This document shows positions 42,652-50,986 of a DNA stretch of 64,000 nt, in pieces. How positions within the stretch are numbered: the stretch's first letter is position 1; the number at the start of each line of letters is the position of its first letter. Source of the stretch: Amycolatopsis echigonensis (GTDB lineage Bacteria > Actinomycetota > Actinomycetes > Mycobacteriales > Pseudonocardiaceae); assembly GCF_014174495.1 (NCBI RefSeq), contig NZ_JACJHR010000031.1:37480-101479 (forward strand), in the 5' to 3' direction. The notes beneath the pieces are model-generated. The model saw only the letters and a list, made by a program, of their open reading frames with translations. It ran no database searches and had not been told where the DNA came from. The translations under genes and the position numbers were made by a program.

Positions 42652-42672
42652 AGATAATATTTTATATTATCT
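42652..42672. promoter_or_regulatory. Best AT-rich palindrome: 9-bp perfect arms, TTT centre
   Basis: AGATAATAT-TTT-ATATTATCT, perfectly symmetric, with core ATATTTTATA at 42657-42666. It lies between the CoA transferase (-) and aldehyde dehydrogenase (+) genes, which also have a second copy at 42721-42739. The most operator-like member of the set. Confidence 0.8.
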
Positions 42673-42720
42673 GGCCGACCACCCGTCAACCCGGCGAGCG
42701 GAGCCAGCCGAGGTCTGTTC

Positions 42721-42739
42721 TAGATATTTTATATTACGT
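42721..42739 (+). promoter_or_regulatory. Second AT-rich site in the same divergent region
   Basis: TAGATATTTTATATTACGT; exact core ATATTTTATA at 42724-42733, 67 bp centre-to-centre from the palindrome at 42652 (about 6.4 helical turns). It lies upstream of the aldehyde dehydrogenase ATG (42784) and may include its -10. Confidence 0.7.
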
Positions 42740-42783
42740 ATGCTTGCCTGAGGTTTCCCCGGACGACCAAGGAGCGTGCCCTG

Positions 42784-44247
42784 ATGCCCGCGCAACCCCC
42801 GGTGTGGCAAGGCCACTACGACAAGCTTTTCCTCGGCGGCAGGTGGGCGGCGCCCGCGTCCGGCCGGGTCCTGGAGGTGGTCTCCCCCGCGACCGAAGAG
42901 GTCGTGGCCCGCGTGCCCGAAGGCACCGAGGCGGACATCGACACCGCCGTCGCCGCCGCGCGGGACGCGTTCGACCGAGGCCCATGGCCTCGGATGCCGC
43001 TCGAAGACCGCGCGGCGGTGCTGCGCAAGCTCAGCAGCGCGCTCGCCGAGCACGAAACCGAGATCGCGCACCTGGTCAGCGCCGAAATGGGCTGCCCGAT
43101 CACGCTCTCTGGCAAGATGCAGGCGATCGGTCCCCGGCTGCTGCTCGACGCGTTTCTCGACCTCGCGCCGGACTACCCGTGGCAGGACACCCGCCGGTCC
43201 GCGACCGGGCACGCCCTCGTCACGCGCGAGCCGGTCGGCGTGGTCGCCGCGATCGTGCCGTGGAACGCGCCGCTGCTGATCACCATGATCAAGCTGGCCC
43301 CCGCTCTGCTGGCCGGCTGCACGGTGGTGCTCAAACCGTCGCCGGAAACCCCGCTCGACGCGTACCTGCTCGGCCACCTGCTGGAGCAGGCCGGGCTGCC
43401 GGACGGGGTCGTCAACATCGTCCCGGCGGGGCGGGAAGTCAGCGAATACCTGGTCCGGCATCGCGGCGTCGACAAGGTTTCGTTCACCGGGTCCACCGCC
43501 GCCGGACGGCGGATCGGCGCGCTCTGCGGACAGGACCTGCGCCGCTGCACGCTCGAACTCGGCGGCAAGTCCGCGGCGGTCCTGCTCGACGACGCCGATC
43601 TGGACGCCGCGATCGCCGCCGTCCGCGCCGTCTCGCTGCGCAACACCGGCCAGGTGTGCAGCAACAAGACCCGGATCGTCGTCGCCCGCTCGCGCCGGGA
43701 CGAGTTCCACGACCGGCTAGTGGACCTGGTCCGGTCGATGCCGGTCGGCGACCCGTTCGACCCGGCGACCGAGATCGGCCCGCTCGCCAGCGCGGCCCAG
43801 CGCACCCGCGTCGAGGGCTATCTGGCCGACGGCAAGGCGTCCGGCGCGTCGCTGCTCGTCGGCGGCGGACGGCCGGACGGGCTGGACCGCGGCTGGTACG
43901 TCTCCCCCACCGTCTTCGGCGACGTCGACCCCGACGCGAAGATCGCCCAGGAGGAGATCTTCGGCCCGGTCCTGACCGTGCACACTTTCGACACCGAGGA
44001 CGAGGCGATCGCCATCGCCAACAACTCCGACTACGGGCTGAACGGGTCGGTGTTCTCCGCCGACCCCGAGCACGCGCTGGCCGTCGCCCGGCAGATCCGC
44101 ACCGGCACGGTCGAGGTCAACGGCAACCCGGTCGGCTTCACCGCGCCGATCGGCGGCTTCAAGAACAGCGGCATCGGCCGCGAAGCGGGCCCCGAGGGCT
44201 TCGACGCCTACGTCGAACTCAAGTCCTACGGCCTGCCCCTCTCCTGA
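42784..44247 (+). CDS. Aldehyde dehydrogenase (ALDH superfamily)
   Basis: 487 aa. NAD(P)-dependent oxidation of an aldehyde to the acid. VVAAIVPWNAPLLITMIKLA (catalytic Asn), KVSFTGSTAAGRRIG, LELGGKSAAVLLDDADLDAA (catalytic Glu), the nucleophile Cys in NTGQVCSNKTRIVV, and QEEIFGPVLTVHTF. Followed 12 bp later by the MmgE/PrpD gene, so an operon. ATG 42784 with AAGGAG nine nt upstream. Two AT-rich operator-type sites lie in its promoter region. Confidence 0.93.
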   Translation: MPAQPPVWQGHYDKLFLGGRWAAPASGRVLEVVSPATEEVVARVPEGTEADIDTAVAAARDAFDRGPWPRMPLEDRAAVLRKLSSALAEHETEIAHLVSAEMGCPITLSGKMQAIGPRLLLDAFLDLAPDYPWQDTRRSATGHALVTREPVGVVAAIVPWNAPLLITMIKLAPALLAGCTVVLKPSPETPLDAYLLGHLLEQAGLPDGVVNIVPAGREVSEYLVRHRGVDKVSFTGSTAAGRRIGALCGQDLRRCTLELGGKSAAVLLDDADLDAAIAAVRAVSLRNTGQVCSNKTRIVVARSRRDEFHDRLVDLVRSMPVGDPFDPATEIGPLASAAQRTRVEGYLADGKASGASLLVGGGRPDGLDRGWYVSPTVFGDVDPDAKIAQEEIFGPVLTVHTFDTEDEAIAIANNSDYGLNGSVFSADPEHALAVARQIRTGTVEVNGNPVGFTAPIGGFKNSGIGREAGPEGFDAYVELKSYGLPLS

Positions 44248-44259
44248 AAGGCAATCTCT

Positions 44260-45654
44260 GTGCGCACCTTCTCCCCGGTCGAGGAAGCCGCCGCCCGGCT
44301 CGTGACCGACCTGACCTTCGACGCGATCCCGGCCGAGGCCCTCGCCGGGGCCCGCCGGCTGCTGCAGGACCAGCTCGCCCTGCAGGTGGGCAGCGCGGCT
44401 CTGCCGTGGAGCCAAGCCGTGCTCGACGTGACCCGCGCGGCCCACGCCCCGGGCACCGCGCACGTCGTCGCGAGCGGCGACGCGATGAGCGCGGCCGACG
44501 CGGCATTCGTCAACGCCACCTTCGGCCACGGCTTCGAGTACGACGACGCGCACCGCGCCAGCTCCGCGCACCCGGGCAGCTGTGTGGTTTCCGCGGCGCT
44601 GGCCGTCGGCGAAGAACTCGGCGCGGACATGCGCGACGTGCTGACCTCCATCGTCGCGGGTTACGAGGTCTACACCCGGATCGGCACTCTCGCGAACCCC
44701 GACCTCCTCGTGCGCGGGTTCCACCCGCACGGCCTGCTGTCGACCTTCGGCGCCGCCGCGGTGGTCGCCAAACTGCGCGGATTCGACCTGGACACCACCG
44801 GACACGCGCTCTCGATCGCGCTCAGCCACGCCTCGGGCACGACCGAGTACTCCTCCGGCGGCGGTTCCATCAAGCGCGTGCACTCCGGCATCGGCACCCG
44901 GAACGGCATCCGCGCGGCGGAACTGGCGGCCGCCGGGATCACCGGCCCGACCACCTTCCTCACCGGCGGGAAAGGCTTCTTCCGCGCCTTCGCCGGGCTC
45001 GACGTCGGCGAGGACGCCGCAGTCCGCTTCGGACTGGACCGGACGTTCGAGATCTCCCGGATCTGGCTCAAGCCCTACTGCTGCTGCGGCATCAACCACG
45101 CCTACGTCGACGGCGCGCGGCAGCTGACCGGGAAGCCGGACCAGGTCGAATCGGTGCTGCTGGGCATCCAGACCGGCGGAGACGTCGTGATCGGCAACCA
45201 GAACCGCAACGCCTACGCGCCGAAGATCATCGAGCACCTGCAGTACAGCCTGCCGTTCCAGTTCGCGCTGTCGATGCTGGGCCGCGGCAACGGATTCTCG
45301 ACGCACCAGGCGTACCTGGCCGGGCAGCTGGACCTCGGCGAGGACAGCGACGTCGCCGCGCTGGCCCGGAAGGTGAAGATCGAGGTCCGGCCGGAGCTGG
45401 ACGAGCAGTACCCCGGACGCTGGGTCGCGGACCTGACCGTGTCCTATCAGGACGGAACTGCCGAGCACGTGTTCGTGGACAATCCGATCGGCACCGCGGA
45501 AAACCCGATGTCGCAGGCGGATCTGGACGCGAAGTTCCACGACGTGCTTTCCTCGGCGCTGCCCGAGGAGAGGCGGACCGAACTGCTGCGCGCGATCAAG
45601 GACGGCGACCTCGACCAGCCGGTCGCCGAATTCGCGAAGCTCCTGCTGGTCTGA
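44260..45654 (+). CDS. MmgE/PrpD family protein
   Basis: 464 aa, full length. The family includes 2-methylcitrate dehydratase, cis-aconitate decarboxylase (itaconate-forming) and newer epimerase activities. Recognisable: GHGFEYDDAHRASSAHPGSC, the helical segment GYEVYTRIGTLANPDLLVRG, FHPHGLLSTFGAAAVVAKLR, IKRVHSGIGTRNGIRAAELA, and LKPYCCCGINHAYVDGARQL. Three adjacent Cys (CCC) sit where other members have a K-P-Y/F-x-x-C motif. Substrate unresolved. GTG 44260 with AAAGG upstream. Pairs with the aldehyde dehydrogenase; its promoter region is shared with the CoA transferase/lyase unit. Confidence 0.87.
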   Translation: MRTFSPVEEAAARLVTDLTFDAIPAEALAGARRLLQDQLALQVGSAALPWSQAVLDVTRAAHAPGTAHVVASGDAMSAADAAFVNATFGHGFEYDDAHRASSAHPGSCVVSAALAVGEELGADMRDVLTSIVAGYEVYTRIGTLANPDLLVRGFHPHGLLSTFGAAAVVAKLRGFDLDTTGHALSIALSHASGTTEYSSGGGSIKRVHSGIGTRNGIRAAELAAAGITGPTTFLTGGKGFFRAFAGLDVGEDAAVRFGLDRTFEISRIWLKPYCCCGINHAYVDGARQLTGKPDQVESVLLGIQTGGDVVIGNQNRNAYAPKIIEHLQYSLPFQFALSMLGRGNGFSTHQAYLAGQLDLGEDSDVAALARKVKIEVRPELDEQYPGRWVADLTVSYQDGTAEHVFVDNPIGTAENPMSQADLDAKFHDVLSSALPEERRTELLRAIKDGDLDQPVAEFAKLLLV

Positions 45655-45677
45655 AGCGGCGGAGAAGCTGGCCGGGC

Positions 45678-46166
45678 TCAGGATTCAGCCAGGTCTTCTG
45701 ACACCGGAAGGTGCTCCACCTTCGCGGCGATCCGCACGAGCGCGGCGAGATCCTCGGCCGCGAGCCGGTCGAGGAAGTGCCGTCGCACCGACTCGAGATG
45801 GGCAGGGGCGGCTTGTCGCAGAGTGTCCAAGCCGAGGTCGGTCAGGATCAGCAGGCAGCCCCTGCCGTCGCTCGGATCGGGCGCCCGCCGGACGAGGCCG
45901 CGTGTTTCCATGCGGGTGGCGTGCCGGGACAGCCGGCTGCGCGACCAGGCCATCTTGGCGGCCTGGTCGCGCAGGGTGCTGGTCCGGCCGGGCCGCTCCG
46001 ACAGCGTGCTCAGCACCTCGTAGTCGGGTTCGGACAGCCCGAGCTCGGCCAGGTCGCGCGCCGTCCCGGCCTGGACCGCGGTCGTCAGGCGGCGGAACGC
46101 CCGCCAGGCGCGCTCCTCGTCCGGGTTCAGCCAGCGGACCGCGTCGTCCGGCGCTTTCGTTGACAT
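45678..46166 (-). CDS. MarR family transcriptional regulator
   Basis: 162 aa. Winged helix: ELGLSEPDYEVLSTLSERPG, TLRDQAAKMAWSRSRLSRHA (recognition helix), GLVRRAPDPSDGRGCLLILT (wing). Divergent, with only 31 bp between start codons, from the FMN reductase-GNAT fusion gene. Perfect inverted repeats span both starts, so it almost certainly represses both. Both proteins begin MSTK because the repeat arms include the first codons. Confidence 0.9.
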   Translation of the reverse strand: MSTKAPDDAVRWLNPDEERAWRAFRRLTTAVQAGTARDLAELGLSEPDYEVLSTLSERPGRTSTLRDQAAKMAWSRSRLSRHATRMETRGLVRRAPDPSDGRGCLLILTDLGLDTLRQAAPAHLESVRRHFLDRLAAEDLAALVRIAAKVEHLPVSEDLAES

Positions 46167-46209
46167 GGAAACAGTCTAGTCGCTACCGTTCGTTTCCATG
46201 TCAACGAAA
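46155..46209. promoter_or_regulatory. Mirror-image operator spanning both divergent start codons
   Basis: Arms 46155-46172 and 46192-46209 (TTTCGTTGACATGGAAAC and its complement) are 18-bp perfect repeats around a 19-nt spacer. Each arm contains an imperfect palindrome GTTGACATGGAAAC, so there may be two MarR dimer sites. On the minus strand TAGACT lies 7 nt before the MarR ATG, consistent with a leaderless transcript. Confidence 0.75.
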
Positions 46210-47319
46210 TCGGTGCGCGTCCTGGTCCTGGTGTGCAGCACCCGTCCCGGAGCCCTCGGCCCGGCCGTCGGAGCGTGGGTGGCCGAGGCGATCGGCCCGC
46301 GTGCCCGGGAACTCGGGGCCGAACTCGTGCCGGTGTCTCTCGCCGACCTCGAACTGCCGTTCCTCGACGAGGAAGAACACCCGTCCTCGGGCGTCTACCG
46401 CCAGGAGCACACCCGGCGGTGGAGCGAACTCGCGGACGCGGCGGACGGCTTCATCGTGGTGACGCCGGAATACAACTACGGCATGCCCGCGACCCTCAAG
46501 AACGCCCTCGACTACCTGGGCCGCGAGTGGGCGTGGAAGCCGATGGGCTTCGTCAGCTACGGCAACACCTCGGCGGGCACCCGAGCGGTCCAGCACGCCA
46601 AGCAAGTGGTGACCACGCTGCGCCTGGTGCCGTTGGGCGCCACGGTCGCGATCCGGATCGCGGACGCGACGGAACAGGGGCGCGTCCTGCCTGATGCCGC
46701 GCGCGCCAGTGCGGCCACCGGCATGCTGGAGGAACTGGTCCGGGTCGCGCACGCTCTGCGGCCGATGCGCGAACGCGCACGCGCGGACAGCACACCGCTG
46801 ATCTCGCTGCCCGGAGCGTACGTGCGGCAGTTGACCGCCGACGACGCGCCTGAGGTGGCCGTTCTGCAGCGCTGCTGTTGGGTCGACGAGGCGCTGGCCA
46901 ACGACACCTTGGACTTGCCGACTCTGCGCGAGTCGGTGGCTGAGGTGCGGGAGTGGCTCGCCGCCTGGCGGGCCTGGGGCCTGTGGCGGGACGGCCGTCT
47001 GCTGGGCATGGTCCGGGCGCGGCAGACCGGTGCCGACTGGCACATCGGGCGGCTCGCCGTCGCTCCCGACCTCCGCGGACAGGGCCTCGGCCGACGGCTG
47101 CTGCAGCTCGCGGAGGCCGCGGCGGGGCCGGAGGTCCGCCGCTTCGCGCTCTCCACCGGAGCCGCCAGCAGCGGGAATCTCGCGCTGTACGCAAGCGAGG
47201 GCTACCGGACGCTGTCCGGTGCCATCGACGGGGTGGTCTCGTTGGCCAAGGACGCGCAGCCAATTCTGGCGGCCGTCGGCCCGGCCGAGGTGGAGACAGT
47301 CAGGCCTGACCCGCGCTGA
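46198..47319 (+). CDS. NADPH-dependent FMN reductase - GNAT acetyltransferase fusion
   Basis: 373 aa, two domains. Residues ~5-185 are a flavodoxin-like FMN reductase: VLVLVCSTRPGALGPAVGAW and VVTPEYNYGMPATLKNALDY (the FMN/NADPH signature), then GFVSYGNTSAGTRAVQHAKQ. Residues ~207-355 are a GNAT domain: YVRQLTADDAPEVAVLQRCC, and IGRLAVAPDLRGQGLGRRLL with the acetyl-CoA R/Q-x-x-G-x-G loop, and FALSTGAASSGNLALYASEG. No stop or frameshift lies at the junction. A MarR-controlled reductase plus N-acetyltransferase would suit reduction then acetylation of a nitro- or quinone-like compound, an inference. Confidence 0.88.
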   Translation: MSTKSVRVLVLVCSTRPGALGPAVGAWVAEAIGPRARELGAELVPVSLADLELPFLDEEEHPSSGVYRQEHTRRWSELADAADGFIVVTPEYNYGMPATLKNALDYLGREWAWKPMGFVSYGNTSAGTRAVQHAKQVVTTLRLVPLGATVAIRIADATEQGRVLPDAARASAATGMLEELVRVAHALRPMRERARADSTPLISLPGAYVRQLTADDAPEVAVLQRCCWVDEALANDTLDLPTLRESVAEVREWLAAWRAWGLWRDGRLLGMVRARQTGADWHIGRLAVAPDLRGQGLGRRLLQLAEAAAGPEVRRFALSTGAASSGNLALYASEGYRTLSGAIDGVVSLAKDAQPILAAVGPAEVETVRPDPR

Positions 47320-47320
47320 A

Positions 47321-47356
47321 GCGACGAAAAGCGCAGGCGGCTGCGCTTTTCGTCGC
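47321..47356. terminator. Bidirectional terminator
   Basis: GCGACGAAAAGCGCAG (47321-47336) pairs perfectly with 47341-47356 around GCGG; the stem carries AAAA/TTTT runs, usable in both directions between convergent genes. Confidence 0.9.
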
Positions 47357-47362
47357 CAGGGC

Positions 47363-48412
47363 TCAGAACTCGATGACCGCTTTGCCGCCGGTCTGCTTGT
47401 CGAACGCGGTGTAGGCCTCGACCGCGTCGTCCAGCCGCCAGCGGTCGGTGAAGACCCGGTCCGCCTCGACGCCGTGCCGGGCGATGAACCGGGCGCAGTC
47501 CGCCTGGCCGACCGGCGAGAACGTGTACGAACCCACCACCGTCAACTGCTTGCGGATCAGGTCCGGGCTGACGTCCAGCGTCACCGTCGAACCCTCGCCG
47601 ACGAATGCGACCGAGCCCCACTTCGCGGCGGACTTCACGGCTGCGGCCCGGGCGGGCGGAGCGCCCGAGCAGTCGAGCGCCTTGGTCACGCCCTTGCCGC
47701 CGGTCAGCTCCCGGATGGCCTCGACCGGATCGACCGAGGTCGAATCGAGCGCGTGCGCCGCACCGAATTCCTTCGCCCGAGCCACGCGCTCCGCGGCGAT
47801 GTCCACCGCGATGACCTCGGCGCCCATCGCCGCGGCGAGCTGCACCGCTGCCTGGCCGACCGGGCCTTGGCCGAACACCGCCAGAGTGTCGCGCGCGTTG
47901 ACCTGGAGCCGGGTCAGCGCGCCGTACGCGGTGCCGGTGCCGCACGAGATCGCGGCTCCCGCGGCGAAACTCAGCTCGTCCGGCAACGGCACAAGGGTCC
48001 GCGCGGGCACCTTGAGGTAGTCCGCGTGGCCGCCGTGCGCGGTCGCGCCGTAGATGACGTTGCCCCGCTCGCACATCTGCGGCCAGCCGGTGCGGCACAG
48101 GTCGCAGAACCCGCAGCCGTCGTAGTGGTGGACCATCATCCGGTCCCCCACCCGCACCGCGCGCGGGTCGACGGCCGTGCCGATCGCGGCCACCACGCCG
48201 CAGGGCTCGTGCCCGCCGATGAACCCGGCGTCGTCGCCGGTCATCCCGAACGCGGCCAGCGCCTGCCCGGCGGGCGCCCGGTAGAAGTGCAGGTCGCTGC
48301 CGCACATGCCGGACGCCTTCATCGCCAGCACCACCTCGTCCGGCCCCGGTTCCGGGTCGGCGAACTCCTGGATTTCGAGCACCCGGTCGCCCTTGAATAT
48401 GACTCCGCGCAT
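47363..48412 (-). CDS. Zinc-dependent medium-chain alcohol dehydrogenase
   Basis: 349 aa. Catalytic zinc ligands Cys37 (MCGSDLHF) and the His-Glu of FIGGHEPCG; structural-zinc cysteines in GCGFCDLCRTGWPQMC; Rossmann motif VFGQGPVGQAAVQLAAAMGA. The Asp at the end of strand beta2 (VIAVDIAAERV) favours NAD. It lies 22 bp after the ABC ATPase gene, making it the last gene of the ABC importer operon and a likely first oxidation step of the imported alcohol, feeding an aldehyde dehydrogenase. ATG 48412. Confidence 0.9.
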   Translation of the reverse strand: MRGVIFKGDRVLEIQEFADPEPGPDEVVLAMKASGMCGSDLHFYRAPAGQALAAFGMTGDDAGFIGGHEPCGVVAAIGTAVDPRAVRVGDRMMVHHYDGCGFCDLCRTGWPQMCERGNVIYGATAHGGHADYLKVPARTLVPLPDELSFAAGAAISCGTGTAYGALTRLQVNARDTLAVFGQGPVGQAAVQLAAAMGAEVIAVDIAAERVARAKEFGAAHALDSTSVDPVEAIRELTGGKGVTKALDCSGAPPARAAAVKSAAKWGSVAFVGEGSTVTLDVSPDLIRKQLTVVGSYTFSPVGQADCARFIARHGVEADRVFTDRWRLDDAVEAYTAFDKQTGGKAVIEF

Positions 48413-48434
48413 GAGATTTTCCGTCCTTTTCGGA

Positions 48435-49931
48435 TCAGTGCACCGCAGCGAACATCAGGCTTTCCTCGTCGGCTTCCTCCGGCGAGAACTCCGCGGCGAT
48501 GCTGCCCGCGCGCGCCACCAGCACGCGGTCGGAGAGCGCCTGGATCTCCGGCAGGTACGAGGAAATGACCACGACCGCGACCCCGTCGTCGGCCAGCGCC
48601 CGGATCATCGCGTGGATCTCGGGGATCGTGCCGAGGTCCACGCCCCGGGTGGGCTCGTCGATGATCGCCACGAGCGGTTTCCGGGTCAGGCCCTTGGCCA
48701 GCACGATCTTCTGCTGGTTCCCGCCGCTCAGCTCCTCGACGGTCGCCTTGGTCGGCTGCAGCGTCCGGACGTGGAACTGCTCGACGAACCGTTTCGCGAT
48801 CGATGTGCGCGCACCGGGCCGGAACAGGAACGGCAGCCGGCGCGCGCCGCAGAGGTGCCCGAGGTAGATGTTGTCGGCAATCGTGAGATGGCTGAAGAAG
48901 CCGGAGGCCTTGCGATCTTCGGTGATATAGACGATCCCGGCCTTGCGGGCTTGCCGGGGCGTGCGGAACCGCACCGGCTCCCCGTTGAGCCGCACCCGTC
49001 CGCCGCGCAGCCTGCGACGTTTCATGATCCCGCTGACGATCATCGCGGTCTCGCTGCGCCCCGCGCCGACCAGGCCGTAGATGCCGACGATTTCCCCGGC
49101 GTAGGCGGAAAACGCCATGTTGCGCACCACCGGCAGCAGCGTCACGTCCTCGACCTGCAGCGTGGGCGTCGGCTCGGGCGCACGGTTCGGCTCGACCCGT
49201 CCCATCTCGACGGTGCGGCCGACCATCATCTTCACCACGCGGTCGCGGCTGAACTCCGGCCTCGCCAGCGTCCCCTGGACCACGCCGTCGCGCAGCACGG
49301 TGATCCGGTCGGCCTGCTCGAACGCCTCGTCCAGCATGTGCGTGATGAAAATGACGCCGATGCCGCGCTTTTTCAGCTGCTGCATCGACAGGAACAGCTG
49401 AAGCCGTTCCTCCGGGGTCACCGACGACGTCGGCTCGTCGAGGATCACCAGCTTCGCGTTGCGGTGCACCGCGCGGGCGATCTCCACCATCTGCTTCTGG
49501 CCGACGCCGAGCGCACCCGCCGCGACGTCCGGGCGGATGTGGAAGTTGTGCGATTCCAGTAGTTCGCGCGCTACGACGTTCAGGTACCCGAGGTTGTTGA
49601 ACACCTTCTCGTCGCCCATGAACAGGTTCTGCGCGACAGTCATCGACTCGACCAGCGAGCCTTCCTGGTACACCATCGCCACGCCGGCCTCGACCGATTC
49701 GCGCGGCGTGGTGAACGCCCGCGCGACCCCGTCGACCTCCAGCGTGCCCGAATCGTGCGCGACCGCGCCGGAGACGATCTTGACCATGGTGGACTTCCCG
49801 GCACCGTTCTCGCCGAGGAGTGCGTGGATCTCGCCCGGCCGCACGTCGAAGTCGACGCCGTCGAGCGCGTACGTTCCGCTGTAGCGCTTGCTGATGTTCG
49901 TCAGCCGCAGCACCGGGTCTTCTGTGCTCAT
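48435..49931 (-). CDS. Sugar-type ABC transporter ATP-binding protein (RbsA/MglA-like, two NBDs)
   Basis: 498 aa. Two fused nucleotide-binding domains. NBD1: Walker A GENGAGKST, Walker B LVILDEPTSSVTPEE, signature degenerate (LGVGQKQ). NBD2: Walker A degenerate (GLVGAGRSE), signature LSGGNQQK intact, Walker B LVAIIDEPTRGVD. This one-good-site-each pattern is normal for RbsA-type importers. ATG 49931 overlaps the stop of the beta-propeller gene (ATGA). It powers import through the two permeases of the operon. Confidence 0.92.
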   Translation of the reverse strand: MSTEDPVLRLTNISKRYSGTYALDGVDFDVRPGEIHALLGENGAGKSTMVKIVSGAVAHDSGTLEVDGVARAFTTPRESVEAGVAMVYQEGSLVESMTVAQNLFMGDEKVFNNLGYLNVVARELLESHNFHIRPDVAAGALGVGQKQMVEIARAVHRNAKLVILDEPTSSVTPEERLQLFLSMQQLKKRGIGVIFITHMLDEAFEQADRITVLRDGVVQGTLARPEFSRDRVVKMMVGRTVEMGRVEPNRAPEPTPTLQVEDVTLLPVVRNMAFSAYAGEIVGIYGLVGAGRSETAMIVSGIMKRRRLRGGRVRLNGEPVRFRTPRQARKAGIVYITEDRKASGFFSHLTIADNIYLGHLCGARRLPFLFRPGARTSIAKRFVEQFHVRTLQPTKATVEELSGGNQQKIVLAKGLTRKPLVAIIDEPTRGVDLGTIPEIHAMIRALADDGVAVVVISSYLPEIQALSDRVLVARAGSIAAEFSPEEADEESLMFAAVH

Positions 49932-50986
49932 GCGTCCTCCAGCCGCAGCAGGTTCCGGCCGCCGCGCGCGGCCGCGACCACGTGTCCGTTGTGGACAGTC
50001 AGGCCCGTGACCCCGTGCCGCGGGCTGTCGACCCGGGCGTGCGCGCTCTCGGCGACGCGTCCGGTCGGGTCCATCCGGAACACCAGCCCGCACGACCGGG
50101 CCGGTGCCCAGCTCTTGACCACGCCGAGCACGCGCAGCTGGCCCATCTGCATCGTGTCGGTGAACGGGTCGCCCGCGCGCAGTCGCGGCAGGAACCATTC
50201 GCCCGGGCTGATCTTCTCCGTCATCTCGGCCAGCAGCGCGGGCTCGTCGAGCAGCAGCTCGGTGACTCGGTTGCGGATGTAGGGCGCGGCGAACCACCAG
50301 CCGTCGTCGCGCACGTGCACCCGTCCCGGATAGACGGGCAGGTTCGAGCTCAGCACGCGGCCTCGCTTGCCCGGCGCGGATCGCGCTTCGACCCGGTGGT
50401 CCAGGCTCAGCGACAGCAGCACTTCACCGTCGGCGACCCCGACCCCGGACGGCCACGCGAGGTGTTCCGAGACCACCTCGGCCTGTGCGCCGTGCACCCG
50501 CACGAGCAGTCCGGACCGGTCGCCGGTGACGAGCGCCCGCGACCACTCCGCCACGTTCGCCGAACCGACAGTCGCCAGCAGTGCGGAGCCGTCCGTCGCG
50601 AGCGCCGTGACGCATGTGGTGACCGGCGCGTCCGTGCACAAGTCCTCGGTTTCGCCGGACTCCGACACGGAAACCAAGCCCCGTCCTTCGACCGCCGCGA
50701 CGACCTGCTCGTCCCGTGCGGTCAGCGCCGTCACCGGACTGCCGAGCGAGGCCAGCCGCGTCACCTCGCCGCCGCGCACCGAGTAGACGTCGTTGCCGCT
50801 GCTGAAGACCAGCCCTGCGGCGGTCGCCACCACGTCGTCCGGCTCGTACTCGCCCGCGGGCAGCAGTTCCGTCGCTCCGTCGAGGCGGAGGTTCGGCCGC
50901 AGTCCGGTGTCCATCGGCGGCACCGTCCGCGCGCGACCCCAGTTCGGGTTGATCCACTCCTTCACCGTGTCCAGCACCGGGCTCAT
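49928..50986 (-). CDS. Beta-propeller protein, SMP-30/strictosidine-synthase-like
   Basis: 352 aa, no signal peptide. Repeating WD-less propeller blades (VVATAAGLVFSSGNDVYSVR, VVAAVEGRGLVSVSESGETE, ALATDGSALLATVGSANVAE) and the metal-site-like segments WPSGVGVADGEVLLSLSLDH and LPVYPGRVHVRDDGWWFAAP, which parallel the PNG-x and YPDN segments of strictosidine-synthase/APMAP proteins. Probably a lactonase or esterase-type hydrolase, cytoplasmic. It is coupled at both ends by 4-bp overlaps to the permease-propeller fusion and the ATPase genes, so it is part of the importer system. Confidence 0.75.
   Translation of the reverse strand: MSPVLDTVKEWINPNWGRARTVPPMDTGLRPNLRLDGATELLPAGEYEPDDVVATAAGLVFSSGNDVYSVRGGEVTRLASLGSPVTALTARDEQVVAAVEGRGLVSVSESGETEDLCTDAPVTTCVTALATDGSALLATVGSANVAEWSRALVTGDRSGLLVRVHGAQAEVVSEHLAWPSGVGVADGEVLLSLSLDHRVEARSAPGKRGRVLSSNLPVYPGRVHVRDDGWWFAAPYIRNRVTELLLDEPALLAEMTEKISPGEWFLPRLRAGDPFTDTMQMGQLRVLGVVKSWAPARSCGLVFRMDPTGRVAESAHARVDSPRHGVTGLTVHNGHVVAAARGGRNLLRLEDA

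Noticed and set aside
42606..45701. A 1031-codon open frame on the plus strand
   Set aside because: Lies in a different frame over the aldehyde dehydrogenase and MmgE/PrpD genes, which have clear motifs and ribosome sites; composition is low-complexity Arg/Pro.
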